Assembly: GCA_030710605.1 (NCBI GenBank)
Contig: CP092863.1
Coordinates: 122,128,203-122,192,202, forward strand
From: Cordylochernes scorpioides
Lineage: Eukaryota > Arthropoda > Arachnida > Pseudoscorpiones > Chernetidae
Direction: 5' to 3'
DNA: 64,000 bases
Positions 45,325 through 55,699 of this stretch are shown piece after piece. A program made the position numbers and the translations under genes. Under the pieces are notes generated by a model. It saw only the letters and a list, made by a program, of their open reading frames with translations. It was not told where the DNA came from and searched no databases. Position 1 is the stretch's first letter. The number at the start of each line of letters is the position of its first letter.

Positions 45325-45590
45325 ATTAAAATACTCTGTTAAGACGACAACCAGATGTCGCGACCTCCCTTTATATAGCCTGTTATTGTTGTTCCCCGTT
45401 GGCCGGCTCAAACCTTTTGTAAATTATGTAAATATGTTTTTCATTTTTTTATTCTTACGCCTGGCAATATTTTCTCAGATTATGTATTTTTGTGTTTTAT
45501 AAACTTAATTAAAACAGACTGACAATGATCTAAACTGTTTTTAAAATTTTAACAACGACTGCATTACCATAGCATAATCCTCGAGAAATC
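45325..45590 (+). repeat. Family I dispersed repeat, copy 2
   Basis: Inverse orientation to 36575-36840, sharing cggctcaaaccttttgta, ttattcttacgcc and gactgcattaccata. An overlapping frame reads GRLKPFVNYVNMFFIFLFLR. Confidence 0.65.
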
Positions 45591-45654
45591 TGAAATCATC
45601 ATAAAATCTCATTTTTATAATACATATGACATATATAATTGTATATATTTTTAT

Positions 45655-46100
45655 TTATTTTAAAAAGACATATATTGGATCAAAATATAATTTATTCGCT
45701 AATATTGCAGTTGGCTAAACCCCAAACTTTTTCAAGGTACAACAACGTATTCATGTCAACAATGAACTCAGCGCCACATAAAGATTAAACTAGCGAAACC
45801 GCTGGGAGGGTTCACCACTGATGAGCCAGGCCCTCCCATTAATTTTTCCATTGCAGTAAAGACAGTAAAAATTGTTTAATATCAAAAAGAATCTTACGCC
45901 TTTAAAATAGTTTCAAATTTCCATAACAGATGGCGTGCTAGTGCATCATAAAGTGAGCTGTTTACATTTTATATATAAACAAAGAACTCACGATATGTGG
46001 CTCTGAGTTGTTGTACCATGAAAAAGGTTGGCGTTCATCTAACTGAAATATGAGTATAAATAATTTTTTTTTTATCCAATACATACCTTTTTAATTAAAG
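45655..46100. mobile_element. Family E foldback with nested family A
   Basis: Left E arm (gacatatattggatcaaa...caaggtacaacaacgtattc) and right E arm (gttgtaccatgaaaaagg...ccaatacatacc) enclose a family A half-element (45783-45945), so A inserted into E. Confidence 0.78.
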
Positions 46101-46489
46101 ATTTATTTATGAATAACTCTATTTAAAAAATTAAATTGTATATATATGTCAAATATAAATATTCAAAACGAGAAATATTTACTAAATTTTTAAATTTTTC
46201 TTGAAGTATATACATCTATTAAAAATATATAAATATATTCAAAGTTTCCAAATTAACATTTTAATTATGAAGATTTAAAAAAGTGACAAAAGATGGCGTT
46301 AATTAAAGTACTCCATTTTGATCACCACTTGGATGAAATTTTAATATATTATATGGTCACACTGGGTGTATTGGGTAATACATCTTTTTGGATTGAAAAT
46401 CAAATTACACATTTTAAAAAACGGGTTTCTCTAATTAATATAGATTTTTTAAAATATATAATATTACCTAAATATATATTAAGAAAAAG
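46101..46489. other. AT-rich non-coding
   Basis: The 84-codon plus frame at 46293-46547 ends inside family B and looks incidental. Confidence 0.35.
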
Positions 46490-46660
46490 GCATCTCCTTA
46501 TCGTGAAACTGAGAGTAGTTGATGGCTTGCGCCATCTATCGGAATAAATATCAACTATTCTCGTTGATTTTTAATTATTCCAGAATTGGCCAATTACCCA
46601 TTCTTGATTAATCAAGTAAAGCTAACCACGTACGCGTTTCGGGCTGTTTGCCGAACTAAT
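46490..46660 (-). mobile_element. Family B copy with half hammerhead
   Basis: Body complete; the core keeps ccacgtacgcgtttcgggc, then is cut off within stem II at about 46650. Confidence 0.72.
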
Positions 46661-46794
46661 TACTAAATATATATAATATTTAATAATACAATTAGTGTTG
46701 TGCAATTTTAAAATTTATTAATTTAATTGGATATTTACCTAGGTATATAGTACAAATAGCAAATATTAAACTAAAAAGTGAAATTTAGTTAGCA

Positions 46795-47545
46795 AAATTT
46801 CGGTAGACAAACGTCAGCCTTTATCAATGTACAACAACGAATTTATTTGCATAAGTGATTATATTGCATATAATGTGTCTTTATATGTTGCATAAGCACG
46901 AAATCTGTTATAAGAAATTTGAACTATTTTTAACGCGTATGTTTCTTTTCGAATTAAAACAATTTTTACTGTCCTTACTGCAATATGATAAATTAATGGA
47001 AGGGCCTGGTTAGATTAAACTGGCGAAACTGCTGGGAGGGTTCACCACTGATGAGCCAGCCACTCCCATTAATTTATAATCACAGAAAGGACAGTGTAGA
47101 AATTATTTTAAATCAAAAAGATTCATACACGTCAAAAAAGAGTCTAAATATCTGTAGGGGACATGTGAAAATTATTGTTTTGTATTTCGATTTTATGTAA
47201 ATTTTGTTTGCTTTTTAAAAATTCATATTTGTTTGTTGAAAATATGCAAAATTTTTATTATCTAATTTATATATTTTTTTCCTATTTAATTGAATTCATT
47301 CTTTTTTTTTTGTTGTCTGAATATAATAACAATAACAAGGTATAACCTAAGTGATAACAATAAAACAAAACTTGATTTTGCAAGAAATGTTTATGTGGAT
47401 TATTGTTAATTAACCACCACATTTCTTATATCTTATATAATACCTTTTAGTACATTGAAAAAGGTTGGCGTTTAGTGACCCGAAATATTGCTAAATATAT
47501 CCATTTCTTAATTTTTGATCAATATAAACATTTTTATTATATAAA
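46795..47545. mobile_element. Family E foldback with nested family A
   Basis: Left E arm 46795-46855, family A 46898-47145 (loop lost between two half-cores), right E arm about 47455-47545. Same nesting as at 45.7 kb but an independent insertion point. Confidence 0.68.
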
Positions 47546-47974
47546 GGTTTATTTATGAATAGCTATATTTTCAAAACTTTTAATTACGAAATAAAAATTC
47601 AAATATTTTCTTTCAACAGAATATTTTTTTCTAAAAAATCTTTCTAAACTTTCGAGGTTTTAAAATTCCCTTCATCATATCTAATTCTAGAATCATATTT
47701 TAGGAGACAACGTTTCGTTATTTCCATATAAATAACTGAATTTGTATTTCATAATTTTCTATGTTACAATCTAATGATGTATATAAACGTTTAATAAGTA
47801 AAATATATATAGAAAAAGTGAAGAGTAGCCAAAAAACATCATCAAATATTTATTATCAAAGTTTTAAATAACACACATACACCCTTTTTAAAATTATATA
47901 TTAAACAGCTAAAGATTCTCTGTATCGCTATATATATATGTTATGATTAATTTGTTTTGTTGTTGAAAATGATA
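47546..47974. other. AT-rich non-coding
   Basis: Begins with the flank that regularly follows family E (tttatttatgaatagc); otherwise nothing. Confidence 0.35.
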
Positions 47975-48290
47975 GAGAATTGTAGGTGCAGTGTCGTGAA
48001 AATAGGAAAGATAATTATTTACCCATCAAGTAATTTTTTTTCTTTCGAATTACTTGAAGCAAATTACACATAAAAATATTTTTCACAATAATATAGATTT
48101 TATAAAATGAATTCTATATTCGTGATTTAAAAAAATATATGTAGGTTAACTATACATATTTACAACAATATTCAAAGTATTCTAAATCTATTTTCAAAAA
48201 TGTAGAACAGTCAATGAATGAATATAAAATATATGTTTTAAAAAATAAAATATTTGCATTTTAGATTATATAATATTACATATTGTTTGT
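47975..48290 (+). repeat. Family K repeat, copy 2
   Basis: Aligns along its whole length with 33580-33875 and 61795-62115. Confidence 0.75.
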
Positions 48291-48694
48291 AAATATGTAA
48301 TTAAGTTTGTATTATATTCTCGTTAGTGTGTTCCCCTGGTATATCCGCCATCTTGGCAGTCTGGAGAGTAAAGAAGCAGAAGATAAAAACAACCCTGGCT
48401 GTAATTTGTCACAACCATGACATCCATCAAAAACGACAAAGTCTTGCCCATGTCTTCTTATATATCCTCTTATAGATATTTATATTAAATATACTCCAAA
48501 ATATTATTTAAAATTAGGAATATATGTAATATATAAATTTACTGGCAATGTGTTTATTTTTAAAAAATATTATCTCTACAGAACTTATTTATTACCAGTT
48601 ACAAACAAGACACGCTATATCCAATCTGGATAATTGCGCGTGAAACTATTTACAATAATATGCAAATAAATTTTCGCAAATACAAATTTTATTA
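48291..48694. other. Non-coding, with a GC-richer patch
   Basis: 48330-48450 (tatatccgccatcttggc, gtcacaaccatgacatcc) is single-copy and unexplained. Confidence 0.3.
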
Positions 48695-48850
48695 AATCTA
48701 ATATATGCCTTTTTATTATCTAAAGATTTAAATATGGATTGCTCTATTTTCATGATTATATATTAATAATAATTAAAAAAGCATATCCTGACTGTTTACA
48801 TGAGCATGATAGATGGCAGAGCGCCATCTAGTGTGTGGAACAAAACATTC
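48695..48850. mobile_element. Family E 3' end and family C fragment
   Basis: ctaatatatgcctttttatt with the E flank, then catatcctgactg...gcagagcgccatctagtg of family C. Confidence 0.6.
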
Positions 48851-48909
48851 TTTTTCATATATGTAAATATATATTTGGATTTGGTTTTGTAACAATAGGT
48901 TTTTAATCT

Positions 48910-49080
48910 TTGGAATAACTCTGAGAGATATTACAGTGACACTTTATTGACGACACACTAGATAACTAGGTGTGAACAAAATTGTCTCTGTCTCCTTCAA
49001 AAAAAAAAAAAAAAAAACTGACGACGGGCGGCATCTAAGACTTTACACTTCCTTAAGTTCTGTGTGTGTCCATGAGTGTG
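48910..49080 (-). mobile_element. Truncated 118-bp TIR element
   Basis: Half a unit (aataactctgagagatatta), then the unique arm with an A-run, gacgacgggcggcatc, acttccttaag and tccatgagtgtgta. Confidence 0.75.
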
Positions 49081-50029
49081 TATTTTTAAATAGGTTAATT
49101 AAAATATCAATTATAAAATAGACATATTAAAGAATTTTTTTATAAAATTTAAAAAAAAAGATAAATATAAAAGTAGATTTTATAAAGTAATCAATAATCC
49201 ACACATCTATAGTTTTATCAGAATATTTTTATTTCCAAATTTCAAATTAAAGACATTAAAAATGCTATTTCTGAATTTTTTTATAAAATTTATTATGTAA
49301 ATTGAAATAAAAATTATTTAAATTTTATTCTCTCTCTCTCCCTAGAAATATAATTAAGACAAGGTTAAACTCTGAGTTCCTTATAACGATTGATTTTTCA
49401 ATTATTCAACTTAACATGCTTTAACACACATCCTCTTTCTTAATATATATATTTTGTTTCTTTATTGATAACTTAATTTGGTCTTTTAAAATTCCATTAA
49501 TTATAGAGGTAAGTATTCTATTTTAATTATTTCAATAATTATATTTGAATTTTTCCGCTTAAATTTAATTTCATGAATTTTTTAATAGAAATTTTAGTCT
49601 ATCATTTAAAAAATGGTATGTTAAATTATTTTTTGGAAATATGGGTGGGAGAAGTGGAGATCGAAAAAAGGAAAGAAAACAGGTATTTACATATGGAACA
49701 TACATATAATGGAACAAGTCAATTTAAGTTCTTCTGCTCACAAAGACTAAAATATAATAATATATATATATAATAATTAATATTTTAATATGATAAAAAT
49801 TATTCATTTTAATTGAATTGCCTTTTTCTCATTTTTTTTATTTCCGGGGAGTATCAATATAATTTTTAAAAATTATTTTAAATTACATATATAGATTATA
49901 GCACTTTTTTCCATTAAAAAAAAAAACAATTTTTTTACTTTTTACCAATCTCCATCTTCAAAAAACTGTTAATCCAATATAAATTGTTGTAAAGATAGAG
50001 GCTGCCTGGCCGGCATTCATATCTATATA
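49081..50029. other. AT-rich non-coding
   Basis: A short (TC)n at about 49330. The 66-codon frame at 49573 is not convincing. Confidence 0.35.
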
Positions 50030-50065
50030 AAAAATAGACACTTCGGCCAGTTGGAGTGTTTTATT

Positions 50066-50108
50066 TTCTCAACGTTTCGACAAAAATCTTTTGTCTTCGT
50101 CAGGAGAA
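50066..50108 (-). ncRNA. Hammerhead-like ribozyme in left arm of family F
   Basis: Exact mirror of the right-arm motif on the other strand, so transcripts of either strand carry it. Confidence 0.63.
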
Positions 50109-50141
50109 GTAAATAAAGCATTGGCAAGGCGTTAAATTTAC

Positions 50142-50184
50142 TTCTCCTGACGAAGACAAAAGATTTTTGTCGAAACGTTGAGAA
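50142..50184 (+). ncRNA. Hammerhead-like ribozyme in right arm of family F
   Basis: TTCTC (50142-50146), CTGACGA (50147-50153), one extra A, stem II GACAAAA/TTTTGTC with loop GAT, GAAA (50072-like core at 50172-50175), ACGT, T, then GAGAA pairing with TTCTC. Predicted cut after GUU. Stem III ACGU is self-complementary. The extra A beside stem II and the GUU triplet may lower activity. Confidence 0.65.
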
Positions 50185-50225
50185 AATAAAAAATAAAACT
50201 CCAACTGGCCGAAGTGTCTATTTTT

Positions 50226-50799
50226 CTAATATATATATATTTTTTTTTTTCAATTTTTTATTAAAATAACAATTTCTTTTATAACTATCAATAAATATAT
50301 TTTATAATTTATATAGAAGATATATAGTAAAAGAAATCAATTTTATATATTTATAAAATAACGATTTCGTACATTATAAAAATATCATTTAAAAAATCGG
50401 TATGATGAAAAGAAAAAAAAAAGGTTTACAATGAATCAGAAAATAAAAATAATCTTGGAAGGGAGGGTGATAAAGGTTCGCAGACGAAAATGCATACCTG
50501 GTCAAAAAAAAAGAGCAGAAGGCAATATAACAGAGGTGGTGAGGAATTTTTGGCGGGAAAAAATTTCTTCTGCTTTCTTATAAATTGTATTGAATATATT
50601 TTAGAAGAAATCGATACTAAACTGATATCCCATGTTTCTATGAAAGAAATCTATTGTATTATTTTAAATGTTTATATTTACATATCTCCTTTTTATCTGT
50701 TAAATATATATATACTTTTCTATTTAATTTATTAATATACTATACATTATTCCTTATTAATTAGGTTAAAACTATTTAAATATAGTTAACTTTTTCTTG
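50226..50799. other. AT-rich DNA, CAGACGA at 50481
   Basis: 50455-50580 is purine-rich, with gcagacgaaaatgc and ggcgggaaaaaa. An 81-codon frame there has no recognisable domain. Confidence 0.3.
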
Positions 50800-51135
50800 A
50801 TTAAACAAGAAAATATTTTTGGATAATATTATGGAATAAATTTTTTTAAAAAATCGACGATTAGTTTGTATATATGCCGATAGATGGCGCACACCATCAG
50901 CAAATATTATTTTCTCGATATCAGGATATAAATATTCGAAATTATTATAGACGCGTATGATTCTTTTGAAAATTAAACAATTTCTAATGTTCTTACTGCA
51001 ATGGAAATATTAAAAGGAGGGCCTGGCTCATCAGTGGTAAACCCTCTCAGAAAACCCTTCTAAAGAATAATCATACGCGTCTATAATAGTTTCAAATATT
51101 CATAACAGATGGCGCGCTGATGTATCATAATATCA
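50800..51135. mobile_element. Family B relic followed by family A copy
   Basis: 50800-50930: ttcttgattaaacaagaaaa and gccgatagatggcgcacacc. 50935-51135: family A with most of the loop lost, terminus cagatggcgcgctgatg. Confidence 0.68.
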
Positions 51136-51624
51136 GGGGAGATACCTTTCTATTCATTTATCAACCTGATCACAATAAAGTAAACACTTTTATATTTTAT
51201 TTTCATATATTTCAATATTTATTTTTAATTTAAAAAGAACGACATATATATTTAAAGATTCAAGTGTGCAATTAGATTTTTTTAAATTGTTACCTTAATA
51301 AAAAAAAATAAGTAGGTTTTATTTTCATTAAATATGTAAAATAGATTGGGAAACACCAAATGTGTACGTAAAGATATGTAAAATAGAGAGATGAAAAGTA
51401 CTGAAGATCAGGTAGTAAAATGATAAAATAAACATTTGATTTGCATAATATATCAACATACAATGGGTTTGGCTAATAATCTGGAATACCCAGATCAACG
51501 TTTAGTTAATATTTGATCCGATAGATGGCAATTTTCTATATTTTGTAATAATCTCTTTTATCAGTTCAAATTTGTTTCCCCACCTACTTTGTATTTTAAA
51601 TGATTTAAACTGTGATATTATAAC
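51136..51624. other. AT-rich non-coding
   Basis: 51475-51535 has a family B/C-like fragment (aacgtttagttaatatttg, ccgatagatggc). Confidence 0.35.
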
Positions 51625-51745
51625 ACTATGCAACGCTGAGTTTGTTTATACAAAAATGTAATACCTTGATAAAGGTTGGCGTTCAGCCAACCGAAATATT
51701 GGCAAAAAAATATTTTATTCAATCCAAAATATGCCTTTTTTACTA
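51625..51745 (+). mobile_element. Family E copy
   Basis: Core ttgataaaggttggcgttca, gccaaccgaaatattgg, then ccaaaatatgcctttttt. The U3/A8 variant of the core is conserved. Confidence 0.68.
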
Positions 51746-52584
51746 TCTAATGATTTAAGTATGAATTGCTCTATTTTCAAAACAAAAAAAAATATTTATT
51801 TAAAGAAAAAAATGTAGTATTGATAATAAGGGTAAGTTAAAATATAATTATCTTCAATATTAGCATAAAAAATTTTTGAGGAGCATATATATATATGTGG
51901 TACATATATATATATATGTAGTATATAAAAAAGGAAGAAGAGAGCCCTTTGCTTGATTAGCCCTACTCCGAGTATTCCCCCTGAGTGGAGAGTAATATAA
52001 AATTCAATATTCCACAAAATCCATTAGGCCTACTGGGGTTCGAACGTGCTTCCTTCAAGAATTTCTTGTCCAGAATTTTTTTTTCCCTTCAGACGAAATG
52101 TAATGGAAATTCAACAGTTTACTGGGAAAATTATAACTTATTTTTTCCCTTACCATTCCCAAATAACTTTCCATTGTTTCAAATAAATCTAAGACTCAAA
52201 TTCTGTGAAGTGTAATATTTAATAAAGTGATTTCTTTTTCTTCCGAAAGCCAGCAACATTGACATCGTGTGTGTGTGTTGTTTTTTTACTTGGATTTTAT
52301 AAAAGAAGCAGTTCTTGTGAACTTATTTTTTACACTTAGCGCGTTTTCAATTCTTCTCTGATAAATGTATAAACTCAAAGTGAAAGAGAGAATAAATACC
52401 TTAAAATCCGTATAGGGATCAGTTCTAAATTCATAAATTTGCATATACGACTCGGTTATATATACAGAAATAATAAGGATACCTTATTTGCATAGTGAAA
52501 CGTAGAATTTGAGGTAAATCGAACCATGTTACAATTACCAAATAAGTCTTCGTTCATTTCTCTGTTCCTAATGTCCATCTAGAA
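51746..52584. other. Mostly single-copy non-coding
   Basis: 52020-52100 is GC-richer, with ggggttcgaacg (B-box-like) and cttcagacgaaatg. Frames of about 75 codons on both strands overlap, so neither is favoured. Confidence 0.3.
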
Positions 52585-52619
52585 ACTATGGTTTCGGGCT
52601 AATGGCCCTCATCAGTACA
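52585..52619 (-). ncRNA. Family H hammerhead core cut by the assembly gap
   Basis: Minus strand: CTGATGA, perfect stem II GGGC/GCCC with loop CATTA, GAAA, then ACCATAGT. The 5' stem I strand lies in the N run, so completeness cannot be judged. Confidence 0.5.
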
Positions 52620-52719
52620 NNNNNNNNNNNNNNNNNNNNNNNNNNNNNNNNNNNNNNNNNNNNNNNNNNNNNNNNNNNNNNNNNNNNNNNNNNNNNNNNN
52701 NNNNNNNNNNNNNNNNNNN
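52620..52719. other. Assembly gap (100 N)
   Basis: Exactly 100 N, the usual placeholder for a gap of unknown size. The left side is family H, so repeats probably broke the assembly. Confidence 0.97.
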
Positions 52720-52854
52720 GATCGTATCTACCGTGTAAATCGGGGGATAGGTGTATAAGAAACTCATCCTGGGTGATTTTCTTTTTCTAATAATTGTCGA
52801 AGGATTTTAAGTCGATATGAATACGTAACGAAACTAAGAAGCAATTTTATTTTC

Positions 52855-53010
52855 AATTTTTCAATATGAAACTAACTTTATATACTGTCCTTACTGTGAC
52901 GATGATAAAAAGATATATTGGGAGGGCTTGGCTCATCAGTAGTAAACCCTCTATTTATTTATTAACCAGTTTAATCTACCATACCAATTTTAGAGCTCTA
53001 ATATTGTATT
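52855..53010 (+). mobile_element. Diverged family A copy
   Basis: tactgtccttactgtgacg, ttgggagggcttggctcatc, taatctaccatacc. Confidence 0.55.
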
Positions 53011-53429
53011 GGAAAATTTTGTTTACTTCTTTATCACCCTGAATTATCACCACCATTACGTTTTGTACTGTAGATAATGAAAATTGGAAGCTATATATTA
53101 GTAGTCAGTTTCTCAGCAATTTCAAACTCCTTGTTCATGAAATCTCAACAGAATTTGAATATCATCGTTAAATTAGCGCTCTCTATCGCTGAAAATTATC
53201 TTTATAGCTAATGCATCATAATATAACTGTAGATAATAAACAAACATAATGCATGTCTTTAATGTAATTTTAAAGGGAGAGGTGCCACGTTTACTTAATA
53301 TACTGAAGTGTTTACAAATTAGAGATTGCTTCTTCCAAAAAAAAAAGATACTGCCTCAGTACAGAGCTCAGACAAACCTGAAGAAGAAGGATCCCGCTCT
53401 AAAACGAAATATATATACATATAAACAAA
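53011..53429. other. Non-coding, with family J word
   Basis: ttaaagggagaggtgccacg at 53270-53289; otherwise nothing firm. Confidence 0.35.
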
Positions 53430-53720
53430 GAAGCCATCTCCTGAACACGAGCACATGTGCTTTTTAGATGGCAGAGCGCCATCTAGTAGAGCAAAAATAA
53501 ACTAAACGTTTATTTAGCTTGCTCCGTTATATTTGGCCATTCCAATTTCTTGATAAATCAAGAAAAGCCATCCACGAACGCGTTTCGCGCTGTTGGCGCT
53601 CGTCAGCGTGGAGAAGGCTGTAAAAAGCACATGTGCTCGTGGTCAGGAGATGCCTTTATTTTTAATATCAACACCTGACCCACTTATCTTTTATTTTTTT
53701 CTATTGTTTTTTCATATACA
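53430..53720 (-). mobile_element. Family C element, nearly complete, ends inverted
   Basis: Minus-strand order: hammerhead, gatttatcaagaaattgg, ataacggagcaagc, aacgtttagtttattttt, ctagatggcgctctgcc, aagcacatgtgctcgtg. Beyond the ribozyme the tail is present again in reverse (aaaagcacatgtgctcgtgg, ggagatgcctttatttt), so the copy is partly foldback. Confidence 0.8.
53572..53611 (-). ncRNA. Hammerhead ribozyme with covarying stem II
   Basis: Minus strand: CCACG, CTGACGA, stem II GCGC/GCGC with loop CAACA, GAAA, ACGCGT, T, CGTGG. Compared with the 6.06-kb copy (GGGC/GCCC) stem II has changed on both sides and still pairs, which supports selection for RNA structure. The cut is predicted after GUU. 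Confidence 0.8.
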
Positions 53721-53982
53721 TATAAATATACCGTAAAGAAATTAAACACTTAAATGTAGGGATAATTTTCAGTGATAGAGGGCGCTATAATTTAACGATG
53801 ATATTCAAATTTGAAGACTGTTGACATTTCATGAAAAACGTGTTTGAAATAGCTGAGAGAGAGAGAGTCTGACTATTCAATAAATCACATGCCATATTTA
53901 CATATTTCCAATATCCATTTATCTTAAGGAGTTATATCAAATTGTCAACTAAGCTTATAAATTAATTTTATTTCAGTATTAT
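53721..53982. other. Non-coding, nothing recognised
   Basis: Contains a gagagagagag run near 53858. Confidence 0.35.
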
Positions 53983-54292
53983 TCCAAGTACACGTGGTAC
54001 AACCCATGATTATCATGATGGGTAGAAGTTGGCAACTGCTTTTACTGTACCACCATGTCTACACATGTGAAAAGCAGTTCGACTTTTGTACTTACAAATG
54101 TGTCAGAGCCCCCGTTTGGTTACTTGCACTCGCTGGTGGGGTTGAACTTTTGCAAGAATGGGGCCCCTTGGAAAATTCTTTTATATTTTTTTATTATTAA
54201 TAGAAAAAAAGTGTGCTCAATGTACGTAATTCAATCCCAAGACGTAGCAGTCGAAAACCAACGGTTTAGACCACCCTTCCACCGAGACCCCA
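53983..54292 (-). mobile_element. tRNA-derived SINE, near full length
   Basis: Tail ccaagtacacgtggtac at the left; gagcccccgtttggttac; B-box complement aattcaatccc; head accacccttccaccgagacc at the right. Orientation opposite to the 38.0-kb copy. Confidence 0.82.
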
Positions 54293-54329
54293 ATTAAAAT
54301 TTTAAAAATTTAAAGTCAAAAATATATAT

Positions 54330-54545
54330 TATCATGCATTAGCGCGCCATCTGCTATGAATATTCGAAACTATTATAGACACGTATGATTCATTTAAAAA
54401 TTAAACAATTTATACTGTCCTTACTGCAATGGAATTAATTTAATGGAATCCCATTAATTTTTCCATTACAGTAAGGACAGTAGAAATTGTTTAATTTTTA
54501 AATGAATCATACGTGTCTATAATAGTTTCGAATATTCATAAAAAA
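54330..54545. mobile_element. Family A pure palindrome, core lost
   Basis: The arms (attcgaaactattatagaca... and complement) are nearly perfect over about 95 bp and meet at ggaattaatttaatggaatcc: the GGGAGGG...CCCTCCC core is deleted. A strong hairpin. Confidence 0.82.
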
Positions 54546-54979
54546 ATATATAATTTATATAGATATTTATATATTCATATCTCTTTCTATGTGTTTGATC
54601 ATCTAAAATGTCCCCCCCCCTCACCTATACATAAAATAATTGCTAAGCCTATATTAAAACTAGGCCTAAATACAAATATAGTTAATTGGTGCTAATCATT
54701 TATCTAAAAGATTACTACAATAAATAATAGTTAACGAATTGAAAACAATTTCTGTATTCAATGAATAAACAATTCAGGTGGGACAACGATTACATCTTCT
54801 TTTGGCAATCTGAAATCAATTATCAGACGACGGAAATTAGTGATGTTCGTCTGCTGCGTAGGTGAACATGTAGTTTAATTAATGTTTGGGGGGAAGGAAG
54901 GCATTTCCATTCTGTGAAATTGTTTTCGAATTAATCAAATAATTTGTGTTCGAACGAATTACTTTTCTCCCCTGTTTAT
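54546..54979. other. Non-coding, CAGACGA pair
   Basis: cagacgacgg (about 54824) and gttcgtctgc (about 54847) lie 20 bp apart in opposite orientation in single-copy sequence. Confidence 0.35.
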
Positions 54980-55470
54980 TATTATTACTATTATTCTGTG
55001 AGCAGACGATAGTTTGATAAGATTTGGCGGAAAAAAAATAGTTTTATTGAGATTATGTTATCAAATTTTGAGTTTACTATTTAGAGAAATATAGTGATTA
55101 TTATTACTATTATTTTGTGGACAGACGATAGTTTCGATAAGATTTGGCGGAAAAAAAAATAGTTTTATTGCGATGATGTTATCAAATTTTTGGGTTTACT
55201 ATTTAGAGAAATATAGTAATTATTATTACTATTATTTTTGTGAGCAGACGATAGTTTGATAAGATTTGGCGGGGGAAAAATGAATAGTTTTATTGAGATC
55301 TCATGTTATCAAAATTTTGGGTTTACCATTTAGAGAAATATAGTAATTATTATTACTATTATTTTTGTGGGCAGACGATAGTTTCGATAAGATTTGGCGG
55401 GAAAAAAAGAATAGTTTTATTGCGATGATGTTATCAAATTTTTGGGTTTACTATTTAGAAATATAGTAAT
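54980..55470. repeat. About 120-bp tandem repeat, four units
   Basis: Each unit has ttattattactattatt, GCAGACGATAGTTT, ataagatttggcgg, agttttattg and tttagagaaatatagt. Unit markers lie at 55001, 55121, 55243 and 55371. Units 1/3 and 2/4 share variants (gagatt.../gcgatgatg), a dimeric pattern. Confidence 0.9.
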
Positions 55471-55699
55471 ATATTGAAGAAGGAAGTTTACGGCAACGTG
55501 TTTCTTTTACTTGTGCGGTATAATCGGCAAGCTTTCGGACTATGACTTCCTTCAACAGGTCCTTTGATTCCTTTTTCAAGATGATGTCAGGCGATTCCTT
55601 CTCTTGTAATAGTAATATATGGAAAAAGGTTAATGGTACGTTAAAATATATAATTTGATGGACACATGTTTTTGCTTTCTAAATGTTTTTATATAGTTT
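55471..55699. other. Unassigned, hammerhead-like words
   Basis: 55530-55559 minus: CTGTTGA, stem II GGA...TCC, GAAAGCTT. A6 is changed, as in the 34.7-kb foldback. Confidence 0.35.

Larger units (their letters stand above)
50030..50225. mobile_element. Family F hairpin element, arms of about 85-90 bp
   Basis: Arms 50030-50114 and 50136-50225 are perfect inverted repeats apart from a 5-6 nt indel (aaataaa), around a 21-nt loop. Each arm encodes a hammerhead-like core, pointing towards opposite strands. Near-identity of the arms implies recent formation or gene conversion. Confidence 0.88.

Noticed and set aside
55530-55559. Hammerhead at 55.5 kb
   Set aside because: The invariant A6 is changed (CUGUUGA) and stem I does not pair; kept only as a relic.
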